Source: an uncultured Ignavibacteriota bacterium
GTDB taxonomy: Bacteria; Bacteroidota; Ignavibacteria; UBA10030; UBA8401
Direction: 5' to 3'
DNA: 64,000 bases
Assembly: GCA_903861125.1 (NCBI GenBank)
Contig: CAIOTF010000015.1
Coordinates: forward strand, 124,001-188,000
Shown here: piece after piece, positions 20,832-29,792 of the stretch
Position numbering within the stretch: the stretch's first letter is position 1
Layout of the letters: the number at the start of each line of letters is the position of its first letter
Translations under genes and position numbers: made by a program
The notes under the pieces: model-generated
Told to the model about the DNA's origin: nothing
The model's input: the letters and a program-made list of their open reading frames with translations, nothing else
The model's database searches: none

Positions 20832-22640
20832 TTAATAATTACTAACGTGGGGAAAGTATTTTAGTGAGATTTCGGAGGCTATTTGATGGTATAATTCTGC
20901 AGTACTGTCGCGGCCATACTGCCGTTCGTACGCTTCCCTGCGCAGCAATGCGTTAACCGACAACAATTTTATCTGTTGAGCATAAGTGTCGGATGCAGGA
21001 AAGTCTCTATATCTGATACGGGGGAAAGGAACTGCGGTATAGGAAGTATCTTTTTTCAATCGGAATAAGAAACCTTCGGGAATACGGGCATAAAGGGATG
21101 TGTACTCGGGTTCAATTTCAGGGGTCACATACAATGCCAATGAATCATTCCTATCAATAAAACTTTTCAATAATGCCGTATATGCTCCCTCTATTATAGT
21201 AAAATCGTACGGCAATTCATGTTCAAATTTATATAACTCATTCAAAAATAATGTTATTTCCCTCTTTGACCTCCCGATAAATTCAGGATGCATCTTTCCC
21301 AACTGAGGAAAATACCAAGAGCGCCTCAATAATTCCTTGTCAACAACAACAATGTCCGTGCGGAAATTTTTGACATACTGGTAATAGAAAGATGCGGCAA
21401 CAAAATAATCCCACTGATATGAAATCACGATTGCATTCGGCGGAAGATTACCGAGAATATTTTTCGCATAATCTTCCACAAGATAATTTTGACGCTGATC
21501 CACCATTGTAAAGTTTTCCCGTATGTGAACACCGAGAAGAACTATAAAAAAAAATATGACGGCGGATTTGAAATATTTATTCGCACTATTACGCAGAAGA
21601 ATTTCAACGGCGAACGCAGCAAAAAGTCCGATTGAAATGAATGCAAGCAAAAAATATGAATCGATGTCATGAATGTCGTAATTGATGGAATAAGCAATAC
21701 AGGTTACAAACAACAGTAAAATTACAAAGAATTTTTTTCTGTCGGAAAAAAGCAGCACAAAGAAACCGGCTGCAGCCACGGCAAGCAGAAGAACATTGAA
21801 TTCATTCGTTAGATTGCTGATGAAGTAGTTCAATTGTTTTTTTGCAGCATCGCCCGATGAGAACATGAAAACACGGAACTGCTTTCCCGTAACGTGCCAC
21901 CATAATTTTTCCACTGTTTGCGGATTTCCCCAGTTGAACAGCGGATGCTGTGCCGCACGGACCGGCAGATAGATGTAGAGAGATAAACCTGCTAAAAACG
22001 GAACTGCCAGCGCTGCAATCCTCTTAAAGGTATCTTTCCTGAAACCGTGTTCAGCAAAGAACCAGTAAAGCAATGCGGGAGCGAGCAGTACGGTGGTGAG
22101 ATGATTTGTGAAAGTGAGGCCGAGCGTGAACGAGAACAGAAGCCACCATTGTGCAGTATCTGTTTTGAGCGCCCGTACGAACAGGAATAATACCGTACTG
22201 ACCAGCAACAGGTGGAGTGAATAGACTTCGATGGCGAGGCCCTGGAACCAGAATGTTCTTGAAAATGCCAATGCCAGCGTTGACATTAGGGAAGCAATGA
22301 TTACGGAATTCCGCTGTTCTTTCCCGCCGCGGTCTATCAGTTCAATAACGAGAAAGAAAAAAACAGTCGCCGCAAGTGAAGTCAGAAACGCTGAAAATAT
22401 ATTAAGCCGTAGTATCTCATCGCCGGGAATGGGAAGCATGGAAAACAACCGTGCCAACATTGTGAAGAGCGGATATCCCGTAGGATGCGCAATCCCCAAT
22501 GATACTGCGACGGATGCCAGTTCCCCGCTGTCGATAAAGCCGACCGATGGTGCAAGAGTGCAGAGATAGGCAGCAAACACAACCAACCATATGCACAGGG
22601 CGATATAATATTCTTTTTTTTTTATTTCTTGTCGGGTCAT
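20832..22640 (-). CDS. DUF2723-family polytopic membrane protein (GT-C-like)
   Basis: A 602-aa integral membrane protein. After a short basic N terminus the family signature is clear: TLAPSVGFIDSGELASVAVS followed by GIAHPTGYPLF. This is the DUF2723 domain, related to GT-C / protein O-mannosyltransferase-type enzymes and common in Bacteroidota and relatives. About ten hydrophobic segments fill residues 12-400. The C-terminal third (DYAKNILGNLPPNAIVISYQ onward) is soluble, probably periplasmic. The DSGE acidic motif after the first span is the expected catalytic-loop position. The substrate is unknown; the enzymatic role is inferred from family resemblance. Its stop lies just upstream of the tRNA promoter, and no clear terminator was found between them. 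Confidence 0.85.
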   Translation of the reverse strand: MTRQEIKKKEYYIALCIWLVVFAAYLCTLAPSVGFIDSGELASVAVSLGIAHPTGYPLFTMLARLFSMLPIPGDEILRLNIFSAFLTSLAATVFFFLVIELIDRGGKEQRNSVIIASLMSTLALAFSRTFWFQGLAIEVYSLHLLLVSTVLFLFVRALKTDTAQWWLLFSFTLGLTFTNHLTTVLLAPALLYWFFAEHGFRKDTFKRIAALAVPFLAGLSLYIYLPVRAAQHPLFNWGNPQTVEKLWWHVTGKQFRVFMFSSGDAAKKQLNYFISNLTNEFNVLLLAVAAAGFFVLLFSDRKKFFVILLLFVTCIAYSINYDIHDIDSYFLLAFISIGLFAAFAVEILLRNSANKYFKSAVIFFFIVLLGVHIRENFTMVDQRQNYLVEDYAKNILGNLPPNAIVISYQWDYFVAASFYYQYVKNFRTDIVVVDKELLRRSWYFPQLGKMHPEFIGRSKREITLFLNELYKFEHELPYDFTIIEGAYTALLKSFIDRNDSLALYVTPEIEPEYTSLYARIPEGFLFRLKKDTSYTAVPFPRIRYRDFPASDTYAQQIKLLSVNALLRREAYERQYGRDSTAELYHQIASEISLKYFPHVSNY

Positions 22641-22779
22641 AATCTAAAAATAAAACTGCCGCAGCAGCAGAAGGAAAATACGAACATTCTGCATACAGCG
22701 GCAATATAAAAATCTGCAAAAATATTTTCTGCCCACCGTCCGGCAGGGATTAATTCCTGCAGATACCACTCACCCGCAC

Positions 22780-23319
22780 TTACCTTATTTTTGTCTGAAG
22801 ATTTGTTACAATATCTTTTAATTCCTGCATAACAGTAAGGGAGGCAGGACCTTTTGTGATCAATCCAGGAAGCTGTGAGCATATTGCATTTAGTTTTTTT
22901 ATATCACTTTGCAGCAGTTCTCTTTTTGCCATTTCTGCTCTGGCTATGTGAGAACTTTGTACGCCATTGAGGATTCTTGCGCACAGTTCATCCTCGGTAA
23001 ACGGTTTAATAACATAATCATTGCAGCCAGAAGTAAATGCGTATACGATATCTTCTGTCATAATCTTACCAGATAGCATAATGACATATAACCACTGGTT
23101 TTGCACTTTTTCGCGGATTGTCTTCAACACATCGATCCCTGAACAATCGGTGAATACCCAATCCAACACAAGAACATCCGGTGAAAATGACGAAAGCTGT
23201 GTAAGGGCTTTCTTGGGATCGGTCGTGGCATAGACTTCATATTCCCTTTGTGTCAAAAAATATTTTATCTGATCTAGGTACATTGTATCGTCATCAACAA
23301 CCATAACTCTGTTCGCCAT
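22780..23319 (-). CDS. single-domain response regulator with C-terminal helical tail
   Basis: A 179-aa protein. The receiver domain occupies residues 1-125: acidic pair in VMVVDDDTMYLDQ, phospho-acceptor Asp in DVLVLDWVFTDCSG, the Ser/Thr position in VIMLSG, and conserved Lys in YVIKPF. The remaining ~50 residues are helical (KRELLQSDIKKLNAICSQL) and match no DNA-binding domain I know, so output may be by protein contact. The start at ATG 23319 has AAAGG upstream; the track start is a GTG five codons earlier. A consensus promoter lies about 190 nt upstream. It is the first of three response regulators in this region. Confidence 0.85.
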   Translation of the reverse strand: MANRVMVVDDDTMYLDQIKYFLTQREYEVYATTDPKKALTQLSSFSPDVLVLDWVFTDCSGIDVLKTIREKVQNQWLYVIMLSGKIMTEDIVYAFTSGCNDYVIKPFTEDELCARILNGVQSSHIARAEMAKRELLQSDIKKLNAICSQLPGLITKGPASLTVMQELKDIVTNLQTKIR

Positions 23320-23504
23320 TATACTGCCTTTCACGTTATCAAAATATTAATTAGAAGCCCTATATTATTTGCTCTGCACTTGTGCGGGATATCAACAGAT
23401 ATGTTCATTTTTTGCTAAACAAATTGCAATTTGATCGTCATTTTATTCGAATAGAGCCTTTAACACATATTAACGTGCAGTTATTCATACAACTATGTGT
23501 AATG

Positions 23505-23533
23505 ACAATATGTAAAATGTTATTAAGTGTCAA
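23505..23533 (-). promoter_or_regulatory. sigma-70-type promoter for the response-regulator gene
   Basis: On the minus strand: TTGACA (23528-23533), a 17-bp spacer and TATTGT (23505-23510). It lies about 185 nt upstream of the response-regulator start, giving a long A/T-rich leader. Confidence 0.65.
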
Positions 23534-23763
23534 CTACGAGAATACGTAATTTTTGTTATATGCGTGCCTTTATCTTTTCTTCTTTTCACAAATTATCTGT
23601 TATAATATTTTTCACTATGCCACTACAACCAATGTTACACTCGCAATGGAAGCAATGGGCATTATAAATATCTTGTGCCCGGCGCAGTTGAGTGAGATAT
23701 ACAAGACTGAAAAACCGCTCACCGGAATCAGGTTTTATTAATTTTCAATAAATCATCCCCGCA

Positions 23764-23950
23764 GCCACGAAGTGGTCCTTCGGACAAGTTGCGGGGTATT
23801 TGCCACGTCACCCTAAACTTGTCCCGCTGTACGGGATGCCGTACTGCGGCATTTCAGGGTCCGGAGTATAGATGCCGAAACAAGTTCGGCATGACGATTC
23901 ATCATACGACCCCACGAGTGGTCCTTCGGACAAGCTGCGGGATATTTACC
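23764..23950. repeat. composite intergenic repeat: two direct repeats flanking a cluster of palindromes
   Basis: Two 34-bp near-identical direct repeats (23771-23804 and 23917-23950, 31 of 34 matching, beginning AGTGGTCCTTCGGACAAG) flank about 110 nt. In between, ACCCTAAA (23810-23817) pairs with TTTCAGGGT (23852-23860). Inside that outer stem lie two perfect 5-nt-loop hairpins: TCCCG/CGGGA (23822-23836) and ATGCCG/CGGCAT (23836-23852), a cloverleaf-like arrangement. A further hairpin, ATGCCGAA/TTCGGCAT, lies at 23872-23892. The motif of a Met-less CATGCCGAACTTGTTTCGGCATC type (minus strand) resembles dispersed palindromic intergenic repeats seen in many environmental bacteria. It is likely a multi-copy non-coding element; copy number cannot be judged from one window. 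Confidence 0.75.
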
Positions 23951-24020
23951 CATTAGGGGATAAAACCATTGATTCACATTTCCCATACACATGAGACAAA
24001 ATAAAATTAATCACGGTGAT

Positions 24021-24917
24021 CTATCCGATCCCTTTCAGGAATTCGGTAAGGTCAACATGACTTTCCAGCGCAAGTTTTTTTCTTAGCCGCGTGCGGGCCT
24101 TCCGTATTCCTTCATACGAGACAAGGGTCATGTGAGATATTTCTTTGCTGGAAAGGTTCATTCTGAAGAGGAGCGATAACTTCAGATCTTTTTCAGTCAG
24201 GTTAGGATTCCGTGCCTTCAATCCGGTTTTGAAGCCGCCGTGATTTTCCAGGAATGTATTCTCAATGGAGGTCCAATGCAGCGTAAACAGATCTTTTTTG
24301 AACATGGTAATCTGCCTGTCGATCTCATTTTTGTCCAATTGTTCTGTATTTACTTCGGCGGAATTTTCCGGTGCGGATACCGCACTCTCGGTTCCTCCGT
24401 TGGTAAACGCCAACTGATTTGTCAAATCGGTCAGTTCTTTTGCTTTCAGTTCGATATCCATTTGCAGATACTCCTTATACTGTAAAAATACATCCCGTTC
24501 ACGATCGAGCCGTTTTTTTTGATCTCTGCGTACTTTAAGGATCGCGGAAACGCGTGAAGTAAGTTCCTCGCACACTACCGGTTTCTGTACGATTTCGGCC
24601 GCCCTTCCATTGTATGCTGTCTGAACACAGCCAGGGTGGTCCGCTGCACCGGCCATAAATACAACGGGGATCGGAGCAGTTATTTTATTTCCGCGCAGTT
24701 TTTTTAAAAGATCCAAGCCGCTCACACCCGGCATGAGCCAGTCCGTTATTATAAGGTCCGGAAGGATGCGCAAAGCTGCAGCGAACGCGTTCACGCTGTT
24801 TTTTTCTGCATAGCAGGAATATTTCAGCGGATTAAAATATCGCTGTATGGTTTCGATGTTTTCCTCTTCACCGCCGGTAATGAGAAGCGTATATTGTTTT
24901 CCTTTTGTTTTTGCCAT
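24021..24917 (-). CDS. response regulator-like protein with degenerate receiver and LuxR-type C-terminal helix-turn-helix
   Basis: A 298-aa protein, paralogous along its length to the next gene. The receiver (about 1-125) keeps the phosphoryl Asp (DLIITDWLMPG) and Lys (EIVQKPV). However, the Mg-binding acidic pair is Gly-Gly (LLITGGEEEN), and the conserved Thr is Ala (VVFMAGAAD). A helical linker follows, then a C-terminal helix-turn-helix (LSSKEISHMTLVSYEGIRKA) like that used by Bacteroidota regulators. The start at ATG 24917 is chosen over a TTG six codons earlier; the ribosome site is weak. It is probably phosphorylation-independent, perhaps modulating its paralogue; this is inference. Alternative: a decaying duplicate. 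Confidence 0.82.
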   Translation of the reverse strand: MAKTKGKQYTLLITGGEEENIETIQRYFNPLKYSCYAEKNSVNAFAAALRILPDLIITDWLMPGVSGLDLLKKLRGNKITAPIPVVFMAGAADHPGCVQTAYNGRAAEIVQKPVVCEELTSRVSAILKVRRDQKKRLDRERDVFLQYKEYLQMDIELKAKELTDLTNQLAFTNGGTESAVSAPENSAEVNTEQLDKNEIDRQITMFKKDLFTLHWTSIENTFLENHGGFKTGLKARNPNLTEKDLKLSLLFRMNLSSKEISHMTLVSYEGIRKARTRLRKKLALESHVDLTEFLKGIG

Positions 24918-25184
24918 GCCTGGTCTTTCTATCAACGCAGAGTTACGATCTATCCCGATATAATTTTTAACACTAAATAATACAAATATGATTACAATTA
25001 TTCGGCAGACAGGCGGCGGACAAATGCAAAAACGTGGAAATATTTTTTTGAGGACCTTCCGGGTGGAAAGGACTGAAACATCATCAATTTATTGCAGTTA
25101 TGGGTTTTCATGCGAAAATTAGAATTGACAAAGTTAGGTCAAATTTGTAAAAATAAAACACGGAACGCGGAATATACCGAAAGG

Positions 25185-26072
25185 CTACCCAATATTTTTC
25201 AGAAATTCGGTAAGGTCGATATGGCTTTCGAGTTCAAGTTTTTTTCTCAGCCGCGTGCGGGCCTTTCGTATCCCCTCGTATGAAATGAATGTTATCTCAG
25301 AGATCTCTTTATTCGAAAGATCAAGACTGTACAAAAGCGACAGCATTAGATCGTGTTCGGTAAGTCCGGGATAACGCTCTACCAGTTCTTTCTTGAAATC
25401 ACTCCGGCCGTCCAAAAATTTGTTCTCAATGGCTGTCCAATGCAAAGTAAAGAGTTCTTTCTTGTATTCCGTGATCTGCTTGTCGATCTCGCCCCGACTG
25501 AACTGACCGCTGGTACCATCCACGATCTTATCCATAGACGCTATAAATTTTTCGGCAATACGGTTATTGTTTACGAAGCGGAACGACAGATCGGATAATT
25601 CCCTCTGCTTTCGTTCTATCTTTTCCTGCAGGTCCTGCTGCTGCCGCACGAATAATTTACGTTCAAGTTCGATCCTGTTATTCTGTTCATCCCTTAGTTC
25701 AAGAATGGACGAAACACGGGAATTCAGTTCCAGCGTATCGACCGGTTTCCTGATAAAATCCGCCGCACCGATGTCGAACGCCCGCTGTAGATGTTCCGAT
25801 TCTTTCATTATTCCCGTCATAATAATGACTGGAATTGAAGCGGCCATCTCGTCCGCTTTGTAGCGTTCCAGCAGTTCAATGCCGCTAAGTCCGGGCATCT
25901 GCCAATCCATTACGATCAGGTCCGGACGCTCACGGCAAACCGTATCGAATGCCCGCATGCTGTCCGGCTCACCAATGCAATGGTATGCCGTGCGGAGAAG
26001 TTTGCGCTGCACGATCTCGATGTTATCCTCTTCATCATCGATGATAAGAATTTTATAACGTTCCGTTTTCAT
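25185..26072 (-). CDS. two-component response regulator, receiver plus LuxR-type helix-turn-helix
   Basis: 295 aa. The receiver is complete: acidic pair D12-D13 (ILIIDDEEDN), phospho-acceptor D56 (LIVMDWQMPG), T86 (IIMTG) and K109 (FIRKPVD). A ~90-residue helical linker rich in Glu/Arg (RKLFVRQQQDLQEKIERKQR) suggests a coiled coil. The C-terminal DNA-binding domain (LDLSNKEISEITFISYEGIR, then KARTRLRKKLELESH) is nearly identical to that of the neighbour at 24021. It lies 12 nt downstream of the 7TMR-DISM kinase, so kinase and regulator form an operon and a likely cognate pair. Confidence 0.88.
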   Translation of the reverse strand: MKTERYKILIIDDEEDNIEIVQRKLLRTAYHCIGEPDSMRAFDTVCRERPDLIVMDWQMPGLSGIELLERYKADEMAASIPVIIMTGIMKESEHLQRAFDIGAADFIRKPVDTLELNSRVSSILELRDEQNNRIELERKLFVRQQQDLQEKIERKQRELSDLSFRFVNNNRIAEKFIASMDKIVDGTSGQFSRGEIDKQITEYKKELFTLHWTAIENKFLDGRSDFKKELVERYPGLTEHDLMLSLLYSLDLSNKEISEITFISYEGIRKARTRLRKKLELESHIDLTEFLKNIG

Positions 26073-26084
26073 ATGTTCCTTTTT

Positions 26085-28106
26085 TCAAGCGTTGTGTAAT
26101 GTAAAACTGAAAATGCTTCCTAAACCTATATTACTTTTGACCTTCAACGACGATCCGTGACGTTCAAGAAAATCCTTCACAATGTATAGTCCGAGCCCTG
26201 ACCCCCGTTCCGATGCGGTGCCACGTTCGCTGGGCTGCACTTCCTGCACAAGTATCTCATCCGGATTGCCAACCCCTTTCCCGAAATCGATCACGGCAAT
26301 CTCAACATGATCACCAAGGGCTTCAGCTGAAACGATGATGCTTCCTTTTTTGAATGAATATTTGATCGCATTCGAAATGAGGTTTCGCAGAATAGTCTTG
26401 ACCATTCTTGTATCTGCAGCCACGAACAGGTCGGCCGGAATTGCGGTTTCTCCTGTCAATCCTTTATCGGACAGTGCGGACTTAAACAGGTCAAGGCACT
26501 CCATGGCAAGCGCAAGCACATTCACTTTCTCGGGAACGTAGGTGATCACTTCCATTTCATACACGGACCAGTCCAAAATATTTTCCAGAAAATTGTATGC
26601 TCTTTTTGACGACTGCTGTAATTTACGTATGTCGTCCTCAGCGTGTTCATAATGTTGCGCCTTCACGTCGTTCGCGATGAATTCCGCATAACTGATCATG
26701 GAATTGAAGATATTCTTCAAATCATGAGCTACGATAGACAATATTTTGTCCTTGGTTTTATTCACCCGGTTCAGTTTCTGCTGCGTTGCCGTTCTGACGC
26801 TTATTTCCTGATTCAGCCTTTTCACTGTGGTATGCAGTTCCGCTGTACGCTCTTCGACGAGGTTTTCCATATTGCCGTATAACACTTTCAGTGCTCTTTC
26901 GCTGTTGACGGATGTATCCTTCAGTTTCCGTTGTGCGGCCGAAATGATCGTAATCAGAAACAGTGTCAGGAGGAATTGACCATACGGAGTGATATTTGCA
27001 TACGGCTTTACTTGATAGACAAAATAGTATAGTGAATCGTAAGCCATTGCAGCGAAGTATATCATGATCACAATCAAAAAATACAGAGCAAAGGTGTCGG
27101 TTTTCAGTGAGGCATATCGAATGAGGTAGTAGACAATAGAAATAAGAACCGGTATGTGCAAATACATCACCTGAATCTGATACACATGTAAGAGATCAAG
27201 ATACGTATCCTGAATAATCACGAGAAAAGCACAGATTGCAAACAGAAACGCAAGAGTACCATACGCTGTTATTTTTCTTTTGAATGCATTGGTATATTCA
27301 AAAACGAACAGGGCATTCATTAAGATCGTCATGTTGTAACCGGTTTTGGAAAATTTTTCCAGAAGAAGAACATTCGAAAAGTCACTTGAAAAAGCATTGT
27401 TCACCTGTGAGAAAGCAGCGGCGAGACTTAGCATTGAAAAATACAGATAATAATTATTGTCCGTCTCGCGCACTGAAAGGTGGAGCGACAAAAAATGGAA
27501 GAACGTGAGAGCACTAAAAATGATCAGCGCAAAACTAAAGCCGGGCCCGAGTAAATTCCGGAGAAATTCATTTCTGGCAGCATAATCATATCCGGAAAGA
27601 TAGATTTGGCCGAACGGTTTATTTGTTTCGCCATAGTGCGGGTACAATTGAACAGTCAGATAATTCACCTCTTCACTTTTTCGCAGTATACAGGAGGACA
27701 ATAAAAGTGCTTTTGAATAATGAGTTCTATTTGTATACCCAATCCGATCGTCACCTTGCTTACCAATGAGACTTCCGTTCAGATAAATGTTGGCAGCGTA
27801 TTCAAACGGCGGAAGAAAAAGGGCAAGGGTTTGTCCGGAAAGTTTTGCGCTGATGACAAACCCGGAGACCAGTGTTATCATCCGATTCTTCGGGTCCCTA
27901 TGCATAGGAAGTGTATCGCCGGCATACGTAACAAATGCAGCAGCAGTATCACCGGGGAACAGAAACTTACCCGGTTCATAATCACTTTCTAATACTCTGA
28001 AGTGCATGACCGTTTCCTGGTACGGATCAGTCATCTTTGTTTGCGCAGACAACAGCCCCGCAAAAAAGAAGGCACTTACAACAATAATGAAAGTAGTTTT
28101 TGTCAT
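26085..28106 (-). CDS. 7TMR-DISM sensor histidine kinase
   Basis: 673 aa. A signal peptide (1-21, ending LLSAQ) leads a periplasmic beta-rich domain (about 30-175; NIYLNGSLIGKQGDDRIGYT is typical of the 7TMR-DISM extracellular domain). Seven transmembrane helices follow (about 185-393), then a coiled linker (EERTAELHTTVKRLNQEI). The HisKA domain has phospho-acceptor H461 (SIVAHDLKNIF), and the HATPase has an N-box (LRNLISNAIKYS), G1 (VIDFGKGVG) and G2 (GSGLGLYIVKDF). It probably senses an extracellular ligand such as a carbohydrate and phosphorylates the downstream regulator; the ligand is unknown. All catalytic motifs are intact. Confidence 0.9.
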   Translation of the reverse strand: MTKTTFIIVVSAFFFAGLLSAQTKMTDPYQETVMHFRVLESDYEPGKFLFPGDTAAAFVTYAGDTLPMHRDPKNRMITLVSGFVISAKLSGQTLALFLPPFEYAANIYLNGSLIGKQGDDRIGYTNRTHYSKALLLSSCILRKSEEVNYLTVQLYPHYGETNKPFGQIYLSGYDYAARNEFLRNLLGPGFSFALIIFSALTFFHFLSLHLSVRETDNNYYLYFSMLSLAAAFSQVNNAFSSDFSNVLLLEKFSKTGYNMTILMNALFVFEYTNAFKRKITAYGTLAFLFAICAFLVIIQDTYLDLLHVYQIQVMYLHIPVLISIVYYLIRYASLKTDTFALYFLIVIMIYFAAMAYDSLYYFVYQVKPYANITPYGQFLLTLFLITIISAAQRKLKDTSVNSERALKVLYGNMENLVEERTAELHTTVKRLNQEISVRTATQQKLNRVNKTKDKILSIVAHDLKNIFNSMISYAEFIANDVKAQHYEHAEDDIRKLQQSSKRAYNFLENILDWSVYEMEVITYVPEKVNVLALAMECLDLFKSALSDKGLTGETAIPADLFVAADTRMVKTILRNLISNAIKYSFKKGSIIVSAEALGDHVEIAVIDFGKGVGNPDEILVQEVQPSERGTASERGSGLGLYIVKDFLERHGSSLKVKSNIGLGSIFSFTLHNA

Positions 28107-28586
28107 AACATAGTAAGGAGAGCAGTCGGTTGAAAAATATTTTGCTTATAATATTTTCTGCACAACTGCTAAAAACTGAAATTTTATCGTCATTAATCGA
28201 CAATCTCGCAGCACCTATATGTTTTACAATTATTGAGCCAAAAAATTGTGCTTAATTTGTATAAAAACGAGGCATTTTTTTAGGAAGTGTAAATTAAGAT
28301 TCACATTAATGTAAACCTATGTTTACACTCAAATTTAAAACGTCTAAATAATGGACAATAGTATCCGGAAACATATTGCAGTTAACAGGATATCCCTGCA
28401 CAATTTTTTACCGTTCTCTGTGGTCTTGGCGGTGAGAAATTTTCATGTCTGAAGGAAGAGAACTTGACGCGGGAGCAAATTACAATGAGTTGTTTGCCAG
28501 TTGGACACTTCTTAAAAAATTTAAAAAGCGGCGACAGTGTAATTACTGCGCCGCTGCAGAAAATTTATTACCAGTGATTGTAAAAT
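28107..28586. other. 480-nt intergenic region
   Basis: No gene is seen. The region is A/T-rich and lies upstream of the histidine kinase and downstream of the DUF4097 gene, both on the minus strand. It contains the TGTAAAC dyad listed separately and presumably the kinase promoter; no box pair is good enough to call. Confidence 0.6.
28310..28327. promoter_or_regulatory. perfect dyad TGTAAAC-CTAT-GTTTACA
   Basis: A 7-bp perfect inverted repeat with a 4-bp centre lies about 200 nt upstream of the histidine kinase start, in an A/T-rich gap. The symmetry and size suit a dimeric regulator site. No partner protein can be assigned, and chance is possible in A/T-rich DNA. Confidence 0.35.
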
Positions 28587-29792
28587 CTATTTCTTCTTAA
28601 TGTCGATATAACCGTTCACCGTTTCCAAGGTGATCGTCTCCCCTCCGCCGTTGAGCAGATATCGGCCACGGATCTCCTGCCGCTCTTCATCTTTTTGATA
28701 AGACTCGGCTTTGAAATCTGAACGGATCTCGTACTTTGATTTTCGTGATGACGAACTCCAGTTTTCAGCATCGCGAAGCCGGATTGTTGCTTCAATAGTC
28801 GCTTTTACATTTTCGGGAACGGTCAATTTAATGTCGCCGCCTGCCGTCTTCAATTTGCTCTCCCCTTTTCCGCCCGGATTCAGTTCCGCGATCACATTCC
28901 CTCCGGCCGTGCTTGCTTCGATGGAACCGGTGATATTCTTCAGTTCAATATCGCCGCCGGATGTTTTTGCTTCAACCGTTCCGTATGCTCCGTTCAGTTT
29001 TAAGTCTCCACCCGCCGTGCGAAGATATGCGCTGCCGCTCACCTTCCCCACCCGTACGTCACCACCGGCCGTTGAAAGTGTTGCATCGCCGCCGATATCG
29101 CCGGCCTCAATGTCGCCGCCTGAGGTACGCGCGTCGAGTTTCTTCCCAACTTTTTCAATACGGATGTCACCGCCGGATGTGCTGACGGTTGCATCACCGT
29201 TGACGCTTACCAAAATAATGTTGCCGCCGGAGGTACGAAGATCCGCTTTGCCGTCGATATCGCCTGCACGCATATCGCCCCCCGATGTTGACATACGCAC
29301 CGATCCTTTTATTTTTTCAATGATGATATCTCCTCCGGCTGTTGAACCGGCCGCATCACCAATAAGATTTCCCTGTAATTCTATATCACCGCCGGAGGTA
29401 CGCAATTCAAGTTTTGTTTGTGAAGGGACAGTAATGACAAAACGGCCGTCGCTGTCATTCCCCCACTTCGGCCGGTATGAAACATGGACTTCATCACCGG
29501 ACTGTTTCATGGTAAGATATTCCAGATCCTCATCATGGATTCCCTCCGCAACAACGCGGATCTCATTCTTATCTGTTGCTTTGATCAAAATCGAACAGCC
29601 GGTAACCGAAACGTCGAGCGCACTGCCTTTACCGACATTGAACGTCTGCTCCTTTTTAGATAGACCAGCCGAAGAGCCGGAATGCGCATACGATTTTCCC
29701 GATGATCCGGTGGATTCCTGATCGCCAGCAAAAACCTGCGCTACAATCAACAGAGCACATAAACACAGTGATTGAATTTGTTTGGTTTTCAT
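28587..29792 (-). CDS. exported DUF4097-type beta-helix repeat protein
   Basis: 401 aa. Signal peptide (1-22, CLCALLIVAQVFAG), then a short Ser/Gly-rich segment, then about twelve copies of a ~20-residue motif with the core TSGGDI or TAGGDI (for example RTSGGDIEL, STAGGDVRV), spanning roughly residues 125-320. This is the DUF4097 beta-strand repeat, predicted to stack as a right-handed beta-helix. The C-terminal segment ends with a hydrophilic tail (VNGYIDIKKK). It is translationally coupled (ATGA overlap) to the anti-sigma gene upstream and has GGAG eight bases before its ATG. In such operons the DUF4097 protein is cell-envelope associated; its exact role is unknown. Confidence 0.85.
   Translation of the reverse strand: MKTKQIQSLCLCALLIVAQVFAGDQESTGSSGKSYAHSGSSAGLSKKEQTFNVGKGSALDVSVTGCSILIKATDKNEIRVVAEGIHDEDLEYLTMKQSGDEVHVSYRPKWGNDSDGRFVITVPSQTKLELRTSGGDIELQGNLIGDAAGSTAGGDIIIEKIKGSVRMSTSGGDMRAGDIDGKADLRTSGGNIILVSVNGDATVSTSGGDIRIEKVGKKLDARTSGGDIEAGDIGGDATLSTAGGDVRVGKVSGSAYLRTAGGDLKLNGAYGTVEAKTSGGDIELKNITGSIEASTAGGNVIAELNPGGKGESKLKTAGGDIKLTVPENVKATIEATIRLRDAENWSSSSRKSKYEIRSDFKAESYQKDEERQEIRGRYLLNGGGETITLETVNGYIDIKKK

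Larger units (their letters stand above)
23335..24020. other. 686-nt intergenic region
   Basis: There is no convincing gene in this gap between two response regulators. The right third is an A/T-rich promoter/leader region for the gene ending at 22780. The left part (23764-23950) is the composite palindromic repeat listed separately. A 62-aa plus-strand ORF (23553-23741) has no ribosome site or recognisable content. Confidence 0.7.

Noticed and set aside
22743-22760. terminator downstream of the first response regulator
   Set aside because: A short GCAGG/CCTGC repeat is present but without a T-run on the transcribed strand.
23553-23741. 62-aa plus-strand ORF in the gap between response regulators
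   Set aside because: TTG start, no Shine-Dalgarno, no domain; overlaps the promoter region of the minus-strand regulator.
23764-23950. CRISPR-like array
   Set aside because: Only two direct repeats, spaced by a palindromic segment, with no regular repeat-spacer pattern and no cas genes.
28711-29721. 336-aa plus-strand ORF antisense to the DUF4097 gene
   Set aside because: It is the shadow of the repeated TSGGD codons on the other strand: Pro/Ser-rich low complexity, no ribosome site, no family features.
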